In this document: positions 17,153 through 28,655 of the stretch, piece after piece
How the letters are laid out: each line of letters begins with the position of its first letter
How positions within the stretch are numbered: position 1 is the first letter of the stretch
NCBI RefSeq assembly: GCF_021606685.1
Contig: NZ_WKCB01000009.1
Location: 49,121-113,120 of the forward strand
Origin: Pseudomonas syringae
GTDB lineage: Bacteria; Pseudomonadota; Gammaproteobacteria; Pseudomonadales; Pseudomonadaceae
Length of the DNA stretch: 64,000 nt
Reading direction: 5' to 3'
Program-made: the position numbers and the translations under genes
The notes under the pieces: generated by a model
Database searches by the model: none
Told to the model about the DNA's origin: nothing
What the model saw: only the letters and a program-made list of their open reading frames with translations

Positions 17153-17893
17153 TTACTGCGCATCAAACGCCTGCCCATTGATGCCAGCACTGTCCGGCCC
17201 CATCAGGTACAGGTACACCGGCATGATCTCTTCCGGCGCCGGCCTTTCCATCGGGTTTTCCCCCGGGTACGCCTGGGCGCGCATGCTGGTGCGCGTACCG
17301 CCTGGGTTGATGCTATTCGAGCGAACCGCCGCCACATCGTCCAGCTCGTCGGCCAGGGTTTGCATCAAGCCTTCAGTGGCAAACTTCGACACCCCATAAG
17401 CGCCCCAATACGCGCGGCCCTTGCGCCCGACGCTGCTGGAGGTGAACACCACCGACGCATCCTGGGACAGCTTGAGCAGCGGCAGCAGCGTGCTGGTGAG
17501 CATGAACATCGCGTTGACGTTCACGTGCATCACCCGCATGAAGTTCTCACCGGACAACTGCTCGATCGGCGTGCGTGGGCCGATGATCGACGCGTTGTGC
17601 AGCAGGCCGTCGAGGTGGCCGAATGCCTTTTCGATCATCGCCGCCAGCTCATCGTACTGATGCGGCAGGGCGGTCTCCAGGTTGAACGGAATGACCACCG
17701 GCTGGGGGTGGCCGGCGGCTTCGATCTCGTCGTACACCTGGGCCAGGTTGGCTTCGGTCTTGCCCAGCAACAGCACGGTAGCGCCATGGGCGGCATAGGT
17801 TTTTGCCGCCGCCGCGCCAATCCCGCGACCGGCGCCGGTCACCAGGATGACCCGGCCTTTGAGCAGTTCTGGACGTGCGGAGTAATCAAACAT
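17153..17893 (-). CDS. yciK: Short-chain dehydrogenase YciK family
   Basis: A 246-residue classical SDR oxidoreductase. It has the nucleotide loop TGAGRGIG, HNASII (the NAG position is NAS), catalytic Ser in TSSSVGR and the Tyr-x3-Lys pair in YGVSKFATEG. The stretch INPGGTRTSMRAQAYP is characteristic of YciK. ATG 17893 has GAGG six bases upstream; the TTG two codons earlier is less likely. It is the third gene of ubiG-mupP-yciK, a cluster conserved in Pseudomonas, separated from mupP by a REPIN. Its substrate is not established. Confidence 0.87.
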   Translation of the reverse strand: MFDYSARPELLKGRVILVTGAGRGIGAAAAKTYAAHGATVLLLGKTEANLAQVYDEIEAAGHPQPVVIPFNLETALPHQYDELAAMIEKAFGHLDGLLHNASIIGPRTPIEQLSGENFMRVMHVNVNAMFMLTSTLLPLLKLSQDASVVFTSSSVGRKGRAYWGAYGVSKFATEGLMQTLADELDDVAAVRSNSINPGGTRTSMRAQAYPGENPMERPAPEEIMPVYLYLMGPDSAGINGQAFDAQ

Positions 17894-17956
17894 AAACAAC
17901 CTCGACAGAAATTCAACAGATTGCCAACACCAGGCTTGAGAACAGCGAAGATCCCC

Positions 17957-18048
17957 TGTGGGAGCGGGCTTGCTCGCGAAGGCGGTGGGTCAGTCAACAC
18001 ATTGATTGACTGATACACAGCTTTCGCGAGCAAGCCCGCTCCCACATT
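17957..18048. repeat. REP pair (REPIN), tgctcgcgaa subtype, between mupP and yciK
   Basis: Arms tgtgggagcgggcttgctcg and its reverse complement enclose gtcagtcaac/gattgactgat. The core differs from the agggggcttgcccccga subtype elsewhere in the window, so at least two REP sub-families are active here. It sits inside a presumed operon (mupP to yciK). Confidence 0.85.
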
Positions 18049-18064
18049 TAGATCTCCATAGGCC

Positions 18065-18736
18065 TCAGCAACTGCACAGTGCGTTATCCAGCACCTTGCG
18101 CAATTCCAGTGGGTGATACACCACCACATCGGCGCCCCAATGGCGTGGGTTGTCGTCCGGGTGGATATAGCCATAGCTGACCGCCGCCGTACGGGTGCCG
18201 GCGTCGCGGCCGGACTCGATATCGCGCAGGTCATCGCCCACGAACAACACACTGGCCGGGTCCAGGTCGAGCATCTTGCACGCCAGGATCATCGGCTCCG
18301 GGTCCGGCTTGCTGTTCTTCACATGGTCGGGGCAGATCAGCAGCGCCGAACGCTCGGCCAGGCCCAACTGCTGCATGATCGGCTCGGCAAAGCGCAACGG
18401 CTTGTTGGTGACCACGCCCCAGATCAGCTTGGCTTTTTCGATGTCTTCCAGCAGCTCGGCCATGCCGTCGAACAGTTTGCTATGGACCGCGCAGCCTTTG
18501 AGGTAGCGCTCGAGAAACTCCTGGCGCAGCTCTTCAAAGCCTGGGGATTCGGGGTCCATCGAGAAGGTCACGGCGACCATCGCCCGCGCACCGCCGGAGA
18601 TTTCATCGCGGATGTGCTGCGGGTTGATCGGCGCCAGGCCGCGGTCGGCGCGCATGGCCTGGCAGATGGCGATAAAGTCCGGCGCGGTGTCCAGCAGGGT
18701 ACCGTCCATATCGAAGAGAACCGCTCGCAACTTCAC
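18065..18736 (-). CDS. mupP: N-acetylmuramic acid 6-phosphate phosphatase MupP
   Basis: A 223-residue HAD-superfamily phosphatase. The nucleophile motif is [10 protein letters not shown] (D9 and D11), motif II is VVTNKP, the lysine is in NSKPDPEP, and motif IV is [12 protein letters not shown]. Its place directly after ubiG is the position of PA3172, shown to be MupP, which dephosphorylates MurNAc-6P in the anhydro-MurNAc recycling route and affects fosfomycin and beta-lactam responses. It starts with GTG at 18736, four bases after the ubiG stop; the GAGGAG at the end of ubiG is its ribosome-binding site. Phosphoglycolate phosphatase (Gph) is the older alternative label. Confidence 0.88.
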   Translation of the reverse strand: MKLRAVLFDMDGTLLDTAPDFIAICQAMRADRGLAPINPQHIRDEISGGARAMVAVTFSMDPESPGFEELRQEFLERYLKGCAVHSKLFDGMAELLEDIEKAKLIWGVVTNKPLRFAEPIMQQLGLAERSALLICPDHVKNSKPDPEPMILACKMLDLDPASVLFVGDDLRDIESGRDAGTRTAAVSYGYIHPDDNPRHWGADVVVYHPLELRKVLDNALCSC

Positions 18737-18740
18737 AGGC

Positions 18741-19439
18741 TTACTCCTCGCGCAGGGTCTGGATCATGTAGTTGACGTCAACGTCGCTGGTCAGCTTGTA
18801 GTGCTTGGTCAGCGGGTTGTAGGTCAAGCCGATGATGTCTTTCACGGTGAGCCCGGCCTGACGGCTCCAGGCACCCAGCTCGGAAGGGCGGATGAATTTC
18901 TTGAAGTCATGGGTGCCGCGTGGCAGCAGCTTCATGATGTATTCGGCGCCGATGATCGCGAACAGGTAAGCCTTGGGGTTGCGGTTGATGGTGGAGAAGA
19001 ACACCTGGCCGCCGGGCTTGACCATGCGGAAGCAGGCACGGATCACCGAGGACGGGTCGGGTACGTGCTCGAGCATTTCCAGGCAGGTCACCACGTCGAA
19101 CTGCTCGGGCATCTCTTCGGCCAGGGCTTCGGCGGTGATCTGGCGGTATTCCACGCTCACGCCGGATTCCAGTTGGTGCAGCTGGGCCACGGCCAGCGGC
19201 GCCTCGCCCATGTCGATGCCCATCACGGTGGCGCCGCGCTGGGCCATCGCTTCGCTGAGGATGCCGCCGCCGCAGCCGACGTCCAGCACCTTCTTGCCGG
19301 CCAGGTTGACGCGCTCGTCAATCCAGTTGACCCGCAGCGGGTTGATGTCGTGCAGGGGTTTGAATTCGCTCTCGCGGTCCCACCAACGGTGAGCCAGGGC
19401 TTCGAATTTGGCGATTTCGGCGTGGTCGACGTTGCTCAT
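18741..19439 (-). CDS. ubiG: Ubiquinone biosynthesis O-methyltransferase UbiG
   Basis: A 232-residue SAM-dependent methyltransferase carrying out both O-methylation steps of ubiquinone synthesis. The N-terminus ([19 protein letters not shown]), SAM loop [29 protein letters not shown] and the membrane-contact segment [17 protein letters not shown] are typical UbiG features. GAGGATTCACC precedes the ATG. It is the first gene of ubiG-mupP-yciK and lies 64 bases from the mtaD end on the same strand, so mtaD read-through is possible. Confidence 0.96.
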   Translation of the reverse strand: MSNVDHAEIAKFEALAHRWWDRESEFKPLHDINPLRVNWIDERVNLAGKKVLDVGCGGGILSEAMAQRGATVMGIDMGEAPLAVAQLHQLESGVSVEYRQITAEALAEEMPEQFDVVTCLEMLEHVPDPSSVIRACFRMVKPGGQVFFSTINRNPKAYLFAIIGAEYIMKLLPRGTHDFKKFIRPSELGAWSRQAGLTVKDIIGLTYNPLTKHYKLTSDVDVNYMIQTLREE

Positions 19440-19503
19440 GGTGAATCCTCTAAATCTGATAAATCGGTGTGTCAGCCCTGAACGTCAGGGTTCAAGGCCG
19501 GCG

Positions 19504-20835
19504 TTATTCGCTGTGCCCGCTGATGCGTTGGCCCCAGGCAATGGCCGTGGCGGTCAACTGTTGCTCATCCATGCGGGTCAATTGCCGGTCGTCGAGCAAC
19601 TGTTTGCCGGCGACCCAAAGGTGTTTCACGCAATCGCGCCCGGTGGCATATATAAGCTGTGAGACCGGATCGTAGATCGGTTGTTGCGCCAGCCCGGAAA
19701 GATCGAAGGCCACCATGTCTGCTGCCTTGCCGACTTCCAGCGAGCCGATTTCGTTTTCCAGGCCCATGGCGCGGGCGCCGTTGAGCGTGGCCATGCGCAG
19801 GGCGCGGTGGGCATCCAGGGCGGTCGCCGAGCCCGCGACGGCCTTGGCCAGCATCGCGGCGGTACGGGTTTCGCCCAACAGGTCCAGGTCATTGTTGCTG
19901 GCGGCGCCGTCGGTGCCGATGGCCACATTGACCCCAGCCTGCCACAGACGCTCCACCGGGCAAAAGCCGCTGGCCAGTTTCAGGTTGGATTCCGGGCAGT
20001 GGATAACGCTGGTGTTGCTTTCTACCAGCAAAGCCAGGTCCTCCTCGCTGATTTGGGTCATATGAACGGCCTGGAAGCGCGGGCCCAGCAACCCGAGGCG
20101 ACCGAGGCGGGCCAGCGGGCGCTCGCCGCTCTGCTCGACGGCCTGTTGTACCTCAAAGGCGGTTTCGTGCACATGCATGTGGATCGTGGCGTCCAGCTCT
20201 TCGGCGATTACCCGGATCTTTTCCAGGTTGGCGTCGCACACCGTGTAGGGCGCGTGGGGCCCCAGGGTGATCTTGATGCGCGGGTGGTGCTTGAGGTCGC
20301 CGAACAGCTCGATGCCCTGGCGGAGCGCCTCATCGGCGGTACTGGCGCCGGGGATCGGGAAGTCGAGGATCGGAATCGCGATCTGCGCGCGCATGCCGCT
20401 GTTGTGCACGCAGTCGCTGGCGACCTTGGGGAAAAAGTACATGTCGCTGAAGCAGGTGATGCCGCCCTTGAGCTGTTCGGCGATGGCCAGGTCGGTGCCG
20501 TCGCGTACGAAGGCTTCATCGACCCACTTGGCCTCGGCGGGCCAGATGTGCTTTTCGAGCCAGGTCATCAGCGGCAGGTCATCGGCCAGGCCGCGAAACA
20601 GGCTCATCGCCGCATGCCCGTGGGCGTTGATCAGGCCGGGGCTGAGCAGCATGCCAGGCAGTTCGCGTACTTCGCGGGCTGCCAGCTTGAGGGCCGCGGC
20701 GCGAGGGCCGATAAACGCAATGCGCCCATCGCGGATGCCCAGGCCGTGCTCCTTGAGCACCACGCCGGCGGGTTCGACAGGTACCAGCCAGGTCGGCAGT
20801 AACAGCACGTCGAGCGGGGCGGCAGTGGAGGTCAT
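19504..20835 (-). CDS. mtaD: 5-methylthioadenosine/S-adenosylhomocysteine deaminase (MtaD, TRZ/ATZ family)
   Basis: A 443-residue amidohydrolase. Metal-binding histidines are visible in [10 protein letters not shown] (HxH), [10 protein letters not shown] and the later [12 protein letters not shown], with the metal aspartate in [14 protein letters not shown]. It corresponds to PA3170 by position, whose product deaminates methylthioadenosine to methylthioinosine. The methylthioinosine is then phosphorolysed (enzyme not in this window) to the substrate of MtnA, encoded divergently next door. It is therefore part of the Pseudomonas-specific methionine salvage route. GGAAGAAG precedes ATG 20835. 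Confidence 0.9.
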   Translation of the reverse strand: MTSTAAPLDVLLLPTWLVPVEPAGVVLKEHGLGIRDGRIAFIGPRAAALKLAAREVRELPGMLLSPGLINAHGHAAMSLFRGLADDLPLMTWLEKHIWPAEAKWVDEAFVRDGTDLAIAEQLKGGITCFSDMYFFPKVASDCVHNSGMRAQIAIPILDFPIPGASTADEALRQGIELFGDLKHHPRIKITLGPHAPYTVCDANLEKIRVIAEELDATIHMHVHETAFEVQQAVEQSGERPLARLGRLGLLGPRFQAVHMTQISEEDLALLVESNTSVIHCPESNLKLASGFCPVERLWQAGVNVAIGTDGAASNNDLDLLGETRTAAMLAKAVAGSATALDAHRALRMATLNGARAMGLENEIGSLEVGKAADMVAFDLSGLAQQPIYDPVSQLIYATGRDCVKHLWVAGKQLLDDRQLTRMDEQQLTATAIAWGQRISGHSE

Positions 20836-20905
20836 CGCGGGCTTCTTCCGGGGCAGCTATAAAAGAAGGGCGAAGTATACCCGAGCGTCCGGGCTGGCGG
20901 ATCGC

Positions 20906-20911
20906 TATAAT
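20906..20911 (+). promoter_or_regulatory. Candidate mtnA promoter -10 (TATAAT)
   Basis: A consensus TATAAT lies 33 bases before the mtnA ATG in the 109-base mtaD/mtnA divergent region. No good -35 hexamer is visible 17 bases upstream, so the promoter would be activator-assisted or extended. Confidence 0.4.
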
Positions 20912-20944
20912 CGGCGGCTTTTGTTGATGAGTACGGGGTGAGGG

Positions 20945-22015
20945 ATGCGCGATCGACTGTTGGCAGCGGAGAAAGTGAAGGCCATCGATTGGCGTGATGG
21001 CGCACTGCACCTGCTCGATCAACGTGCGCTGCCGGCCCTGCAAAGCTGGGTAGTCTGCGTCACGGTCGAGGACGTGGCAGCGGCCATTCGCTCGATGGTG
21101 GTGCGTGGCGCGCCGGCCATTGGGATCAGCGCAGCGTATGGGCTGGTGCTCGCCGCCCGTGAGCGGATCGCCCAAGGCGGTGACTGGCAGGCTGCGTGGG
21201 AAGAAGACTACGCGCTATTGGCCGATACGCGTCCGACCGCATCCAACCTGTTCTGGTCCCTCAAGCGCATGCGCGACCGCCTGGACCGCGTCAAGCAGCA
21301 CGCCGACCCGCTGGCGGTGCTGGAGGCGGAAGCCATCGCGATCCATGAGAGCGACCGCGAAGCCAACCTCGTCATGGCCCAATTGGGCGTCGAGCGGATT
21401 CGCAAGCACCAGGGCAACGCGCAGGCGATCCTGACCCACGGCAATGCGGGCGCACTGGCCACGGGCGGCGTCGGCACGGCCCTTGGGGTGATTCGCGCGG
21501 CCTTTTTGGAGGGCTTGGTCGAACAGGTCTACGCCAACGAAACCCGCCCGTGGCTGCAGGGTTCGCGGCTGACGGCCTGGGAACTGGCAGGCGAGGGCAT
21601 CCCGGTCACGGTGAATGCCGACTCGGCGGGTGCGCATATCCTCAAGACCAAGGGCGTGACCTGGGTGATCGTCGGCGCCGATTGCATCGCGGCCAATGGT
21701 GACGTGATCAGCAAGATCGGCACCTACCAGTTGGCGGTGTGCGCCATGCACCACGGCGTGCGCTTTATGGTGGTGGCGCCGAGTTCGACCCTGGACCTGA
21801 TGATGGCCACTGGCGAGGATGTTGCCCTGGAAGAGCGCGATCCGGCTGAATTGCTGGAGGCTAATGGGCAGCGCTTGGAGGTGCAGGCGTTCAACCCGGT
21901 GTTTGACGTGACCCCGGCGGACTTGATCGACGTGATCGTCACCGAAAAAGGCGTTGTCGAGCGGCCGGACGCCGCCAAGCTGGCCAAGTTGATGTGCCGT
22001 AAGCGCCTGCATTGA
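20945..22015 (+). CDS. mtnA: Methylthioribose-1-phosphate isomerase MtnA, catalytic Cys position is Gly
   Basis: A 356-residue member of the MtnA/eIF2B-like isomerase family, converting 5-methylthioribose-1-phosphate to methylthioribulose-1-phosphate. Family stretches are intact: [33 protein letters not shown] and NKIG-type [11 protein letters not shown]. However, the active-site motif THCN reads THGN here: codon 166 is GGC. Recalled B. subtilis catalytic residues are C160 and D240; with the same 80-residue spacing, D246 is kept but C160 corresponds to G166. The usual Arg after D246 is also Cys (GADCI). The rest is full length and well conserved, so this is either a changed enzyme or a decaying one. 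Confidence 0.88.
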   Translation: MRDRLLAAEKVKAIDWRDGALHLLDQRALPALQSWVVCVTVEDVAAAIRSMVVRGAPAIGISAAYGLVLAARERIAQGGDWQAAWEEDYALLADTRPTASNLFWSLKRMRDRLDRVKQHADPLAVLEAEAIAIHESDREANLVMAQLGVERIRKHQGNAQAILTHGNAGALATGGVGTALGVIRAAFLEGLVEQVYANETRPWLQGSRLTAWELAGEGIPVTVNADSAGAHILKTKGVTWVIVGADCIAANGDVISKIGTYQLAVCAMHHGVRFMVVAPSSTLDLMMATGEDVALEERDPAELLEANGQRLEVQAFNPVFDVTPADLIDVIVTEKGVVERPDAAKLAKLMCRKRLH

Positions 22016-22439
22016 GGGGTTTGGTGCCTGTTGAATTGCTATCGGGGGCAAGCCCCCTCCCACATTTTGACTGTGTTCACAGATCAAGTGTGGGCGGGGG
22101 CTTGCTCCCGAATGGCCTTTAAAGTCAATAAATCCCTCGGATTTACCCTCAAAAAACAGCACCACCCCACCTCTGAGCCTCTCTCGTCCCTCTCAAGCCT
22201 GTCACCCGTCAACTTACTATGCTCCATGCGCATCAGGGGGATAGGTGCGTGGCGGCGATTGTGATAACATCCGGCGGTTTCCAGGGCTGCCCCGAGGGGT
22301 AGCCTATAACGTGCAGATCCGTGTCATAACTCGTTGATTTGTCGTAAGTCGTTGTCAGGCACTCTGCCGGCAGCGGCGAGCTTCGTTCATCCCATATGGA
22401 TGCAACGAGGTTTCACCCGAAAAAGGAATCAGGCTTCTC
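22016..22439. other. Intergenic region upstream of gyrA
   Basis: This 424-base stretch contains a tail-to-tail REP pair in its first 100 bases. The remainder should hold the gyrA promoter and a long leader. No gene or RNA is recognisable, and no confident -35/-10 pair was found. Confidence 0.5.
22040..22113. repeat. REP pair in tail-to-tail orientation
   Basis: The first arm reads atcgggggcaagccccctcc and the second gtgtgggcgggggcttgctc, so the pair is inverted relative to the head-to-head REPINs in this window and its spacer is short (about 25 bases, AT-rich). It cannot fold into the same nested hairpin. It marks the mtnA/gyrA junction. Confidence 0.75.
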
Positions 22440-25094
<2,655 letters not shown>

Positions 25095-25104
25095 GCGGAC
25101 ACAC

Positions 25105-25140
25105 AGGGGGCGGATGAAGATTCGCCCCCTTGTTGTTTGT
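25105..25140 (+). terminator. Rho-independent terminator of gyrA
   Basis: Stem AGGGGGCG / CGCCCCCT (25105-25112 and 25123-25130) with a ten-base loop is followed by TGTTGTTTGT. It begins ten bases after the gyrA stop. Confidence 0.85.
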
Positions 25141-25175
25141 CCGGATGGAAATATCGACAGCGATGAGAATTCAAT

Positions 25176-25266
25176 TGTGGGAGGGGGCTTGCTCCCGATT
25201 GCGGAGTGTCAGCGGCACATAAGCTGACTGACCCACCGCTTTCGCGAGCAAGCCCGCTCCCACATT
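25176..25266. repeat. Chimeric REP pair: two different REP subtypes in one unit
   Basis: The left arm (gggagggggcttgctcccga) is of the subtype with a ggggg core, while the right arm (tttcgcgagcaagcccgctc) is of the tcgcga subtype. All other complete head-to-head pairs here use matching arms. It lies between the gyrA terminator and serC. Confidence 0.8.
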
Positions 25267-25325
25267 GGATCGGGTGTCGCCTGATATGTTTGCGTGACTA
25301 CCACCAGATCAGAGTGAGATTGGAT

Positions 25326-26411
25326 GTGAGCAAGAGAGCCTATAACTTCTGTGCCGGTCCCGCGGCGCTTCCTGAAGCAGTCCTGCAGCGTGCGCAGGGT
25401 GAACTCCTCGACTGGCATGGAAAAGGCCTCTCCGTGATGGAAATGAGCCATCGCAGCGATGAGTTCGTGTCCATCGCCACCAAGGCCGAGCAGGACCTGC
25501 GCGACTTGCTGGACATCCCCTCCAACTACAAAGTGTTGTTCATGCAGGGCGGCGCGAGCCAGCAGTTCGCTCAATTGCCGCTGAACCTGTTGCCGGAAGA
25601 CGGCACCGCCGACTATATCGACACCGGTATCTGGGGGCAGAAGGCCATTGAAGAGGCCTCGCGTTACGGTCACGTCAATGTGGCAGGCACCGCCAAGCCC
25701 TACGACTACTTCGCGATTCCAGGTCAGAACGAATGGAAGCTGTCGAAGGACGCCTCCTACGTGCACTACGTCGCGAACGAAACCATCGGTGGCCTGGAAT
25801 TTGACTGGGTGCCGGAAGTGGGCGACGTGCCACTGGTGTGCGACATGTCCTCGGATATCCTTTCGCGCCCGATCGACGTGTCCAAATACGGCATGATCTA
25901 CGCCGGCGCGCAGAAGAACATCGGCCCGAGCGGCATCCTGGTCAACATCATCCGCGAAGACTTGTTGGGGCGCGCCCGCTCGCTGTGCCCGACCATGCTC
26001 AACTACAAGGTCGCGGCCGATAACGGCTCGATGTACAACACCCCACCGGCGTTCGCCTGGTACCTGTCGGGCCTGGTGTTCGAGTGGCTCAAGGAGCAGG
26101 GCGGCGTGGCTGCCATGGGCAAGCTCAACGAAGAGAAGAAGCGCACCCTGTACGACTTCATCGACGCCAGCGGCCTGTACAGCAACCCGATCAACCTCAC
26201 CGATCGCTCGTGGATGAACGTGCCGTTCCGCCTGGCTGACGACCGTCTGGACAAGCCGTTCCTGGCCGGTGCCGACGAACGTGGCCTGCTGAACCTCAAG
26301 GGCCACCGCTCGGTGGGTGGCATGCGCGCCTCCATCTACAACGCTGTCGATATCAACGCGGTCCACGCGCTGGTTTCCTACATGGCAGAGTTCGAAAAGG
26401 AACACGGCTAA
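25326..26411 (+). CDS. serC: Phosphoserine aminotransferase
   Basis: A 361-residue class V PLP aminotransferase making 3-phosphoserine from 3-phosphohydroxypyruvate; it also serves pyridoxine synthesis. The N-terminus SKRAYNFCAGPAALPEAVL and the PLP-lysine motif YAGAQKNIGPSG are diagnostic. The start is GTG 25326, since the upstream in-frame ATG at 25206 would lie within a REP. Its stop overlaps the pheA start by one base (taatg). It is first in the serC-pheA-hisC-tyrA/aroA-cmk operon. Confidence 0.97.
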   Translation: MSKRAYNFCAGPAALPEAVLQRAQGELLDWHGKGLSVMEMSHRSDEFVSIATKAEQDLRDLLDIPSNYKVLFMQGGASQQFAQLPLNLLPEDGTADYIDTGIWGQKAIEEASRYGHVNVAGTAKPYDYFAIPGQNEWKLSKDASYVHYVANETIGGLEFDWVPEVGDVPLVCDMSSDILSRPIDVSKYGMIYAGAQKNIGPSGILVNIIREDLLGRARSLCPTMLNYKVAADNGSMYNTPPAFAWYLSGLVFEWLKEQGGVAAMGKLNEEKKRTLYDFIDASGLYSNPINLTDRSWMNVPFRLADDRLDKPFLAGADERGLLNLKGHRSVGGMRASIYNAVDINAVHALVSYMAEFEKEHG

Positions 26412-27505
26412 TGTCTGAGCAAGAACTCAAGGCCCTGCGTGTACGCATTGACAGCCTGGACGAGAAAGTCCTGGAGCTGATCAGTGAGCGTGCGCGCTGC
26501 GCCCAGGAAGTGGCACGGGTGAAGATGGCATCCCTGGCTGAAGGCGAGGTGCCGGTGTTCTACCGGCCTGAGCGCGAAGCCCAAGTGCTCAAGCGCGTGA
26601 TGGAACGCAACAAGGGCCCGTTGGGTAACGAAGAGATGGCGCGGTTGTTCCGTGAAATCATGTCTTCGTGCCTGGCGCTGGAGCAGCCGCTGAAAGTCGC
26701 GTACCTCGGCCCTGAAGGCACCTTCACTCAGGCCGCCGCCATGAAGCACTTCGGCCACGCGGTGATCAGCAAGCCGATGGCGGCGATCGACGAAGTGTTC
26801 CGTGAAGTGGCCGCCGGTGCGGTGAATTTTGGCGTGGTGCCGGTGGAAAACTCCACCGAAGGCGCGGTCAACCACACGCTGGACAGCTTCCTCGAGCACG
26901 ACATGGTGATCTGTGGCGAAGTCGAGCTGCGCATCCACCACCACCTGCTGGTCGGCGAAAACACCAAGACCGACAGCATCAGCCGTATCTACTCCCACGC
27001 GCAATCCCTGGCCCAGTGCCGCAAGTGGCTGGACGCGCATTACCCGAATGTCGAGCGCGTGGCGGTGTCCAGCAACGCCGAGGCGGCCAAGCGGGTCAAG
27101 GGTGAGTGGAACTCGGCGGCCATCGCCGGCGATATGGCCGCGGGCCTGTACGGCCTGACGCGCCTGGCCGAAAAAATCGAAGACCGCCCGGACAACTCCA
27201 CGCGCTTTTTGATGATTGGCAGCCAGGAAGTGCCACCGACCGGCGACGACAAGACTTCCATCATTGTCTCCATGAGCAACAAGCCCGGCGCGCTGCATGA
27301 GCTGCTGGTGCCGTTCCACGACAACGGGATTGACCTGACGCGCATTGAGACGCGTCCTTCGCGCAGCGGTAAATGGACGTATGTGTTCTTTATCGACTTC
27401 ATCGGCCATCACCGTGACCCACTGGTTAAAGGTGTGTTGGAGAAAATCAGTCAGGAGGCCGTGGCACTCAAGGTGCTGGGCTCTTACCCGAAAGCGGTTT
27501 TGTGA
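26411..27505 (+). CDS. pheA: Bifunctional chorismate mutase/prephenate dehydratase (P-protein)
   Basis: A 364-residue cytoplasmic enzyme of phenylalanine synthesis. An AroQ-type chorismate mutase domain fills residues 1-90 (LRVRIDSLDEKVLELISERA), a prephenate dehydratase domain runs from about 95 to 270 (YLGPEGTFTQAA, VVPVENSTEGAVNHTLDSF) and a C-terminal ACT regulatory domain from about 277 (SIIVSMSNKPGALHELL). The Phe-binding ESRP motif reads ETRPSRSG. The start overlaps the serC stop. Confidence 0.97.
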   Translation: MSEQELKALRVRIDSLDEKVLELISERARCAQEVARVKMASLAEGEVPVFYRPEREAQVLKRVMERNKGPLGNEEMARLFREIMSSCLALEQPLKVAYLGPEGTFTQAAAMKHFGHAVISKPMAAIDEVFREVAAGAVNFGVVPVENSTEGAVNHTLDSFLEHDMVICGEVELRIHHHLLVGENTKTDSISRIYSHAQSLAQCRKWLDAHYPNVERVAVSSNAEAAKRVKGEWNSAAIAGDMAAGLYGLTRLAEKIEDRPDNSTRFLMIGSQEVPPTGDDKTSIIVSMSNKPGALHELLVPFHDNGIDLTRIETRPSRSGKWTYVFFIDFIGHHRDPLVKGVLEKISQEAVALKVLGSYPKAVL

Positions 27506-27514
27506 GGCGTTAAC

Positions 27515-28627
27515 ATGAGTGGCAACTTCCTCGCCCTGGCTCAGCCGGGCGTGCAACAACTGTCGCCTTACGTTCCAGGCAAGCCTGTGGACGAGCTGGC
27601 GCGCGAGTTGAATCTGGACCCGTCCAAAATCGTAAAGCTGGCGAGCAACGAGAACCCGCTGGGCCCAAGCCCTAAAGTATTGGCGGCGATTCGTGAAGAG
27701 TTGGCTGAACTGACGCGCTATCCGGACGGCAACGGCTTTGCCCTCAAGTCTCTGCTGGCGGAAAAATGCCGCGTCGAGCTGAACCAGGTGACCCTGGGCA
27801 ACGGCTCCAACGACATTCTTGAGCTGGTGGGCCGCGCATACCTGGCGCCGGGCCTCAATGCCGTGTTCAGCGAACACGCGTTTGCGGTCTATCCGATTGT
27901 TACTCAGGCCGTCGGTGCCGACGCACGGGTGGTTCCGGCCAAGGACTGGGGCCACGACCTGCCGGCCATGCTGGCAGCCATCGACGCCCAGACCCGCGTG
28001 GTATTTATCGCCAACCCGAACAACCCGACCGGCACCTGGTTTGATGAGCAGGCGCTGAACGAGTTTCTGCAGGACGTGCCCGAGCACGTGCTGGTAGTGC
28101 TGGACGAGGCCTACATCGAGTACGCAGAAGGCAGCGACCTGCCGGACGGCCTGGACTTCCTGGCGGCCTACCCGAACCTGCTGGTGTCGCGCACCTTCTC
28201 CAAAGCCTATGGCCTGGCGTCGCTGCGCGTTGGTTATGGCCTGTCCTCCGCGGTAGTGGCAGACGTGCTGAACCGTGTGCGCCAACCGTTCAACGTCAAC
28301 AGTCTCGCCCTGGCGGCGGCCTGTGCGGCGGTGAAGGATGCCGACTACCTTGAAGAAGGCCGACGCATCAACGAAAGCGGCATGCTGCAGTTGCAGGAAG
28401 GCTTTACTGCATTGGGCCTGGGCTGGATTGCGTCGAAGGGCAACTTCATCTGTGTCGACCTCGGCCAAGTGGCCGCGCCGGTCTTCCAGGGCCTGCTGCG
28501 TGAAGGCGTGATCGTGCGTCCGGTGGCCAACTACGGCATGCCGAACCACCTGCGTATCACCATTGGCTTGCCGGCCGAAAACGCGCGCTTCCTGGAGGCG
28601 CTGGCCAAGGTTCTGGCCCGTGGTTGA
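27515..28627 (+). CDS. hisC: Histidinol-phosphate/aromatic aminotransferase HisC
   Basis: A 370-residue class I/II PLP aminotransferase. It shows KLASNENPLGPSP, the substrate loop ANPNNPTGTWF, LDEAYIEYAEG and the PLP lysine in SRTFSKAYGLASLRVGY. In Pseudomonas this copy (HisC2 position) lies between pheA and tyrA and is thought to act on aromatic as well as histidinol-phosphate substrates. It starts nine bases after pheA. Confidence 0.95.
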   Translation: MSGNFLALAQPGVQQLSPYVPGKPVDELARELNLDPSKIVKLASNENPLGPSPKVLAAIREELAELTRYPDGNGFALKSLLAEKCRVELNQVTLGNGSNDILELVGRAYLAPGLNAVFSEHAFAVYPIVTQAVGADARVVPAKDWGHDLPAMLAAIDAQTRVVFIANPNNPTGTWFDEQALNEFLQDVPEHVLVVLDEAYIEYAEGSDLPDGLDFLAAYPNLLVSRTFSKAYGLASLRVGYGLSSAVVADVLNRVRQPFNVNSLALAAACAAVKDADYLEEGRRINESGMLQLQEGFTALGLGWIASKGNFICVDLGQVAAPVFQGLLREGVIVRPVANYGMPNHLRITIGLPAENARFLEALAKVLARG

Positions 28628-28655
28628 TGTCACTGCAGTGCAACCTGCTGTGCCT

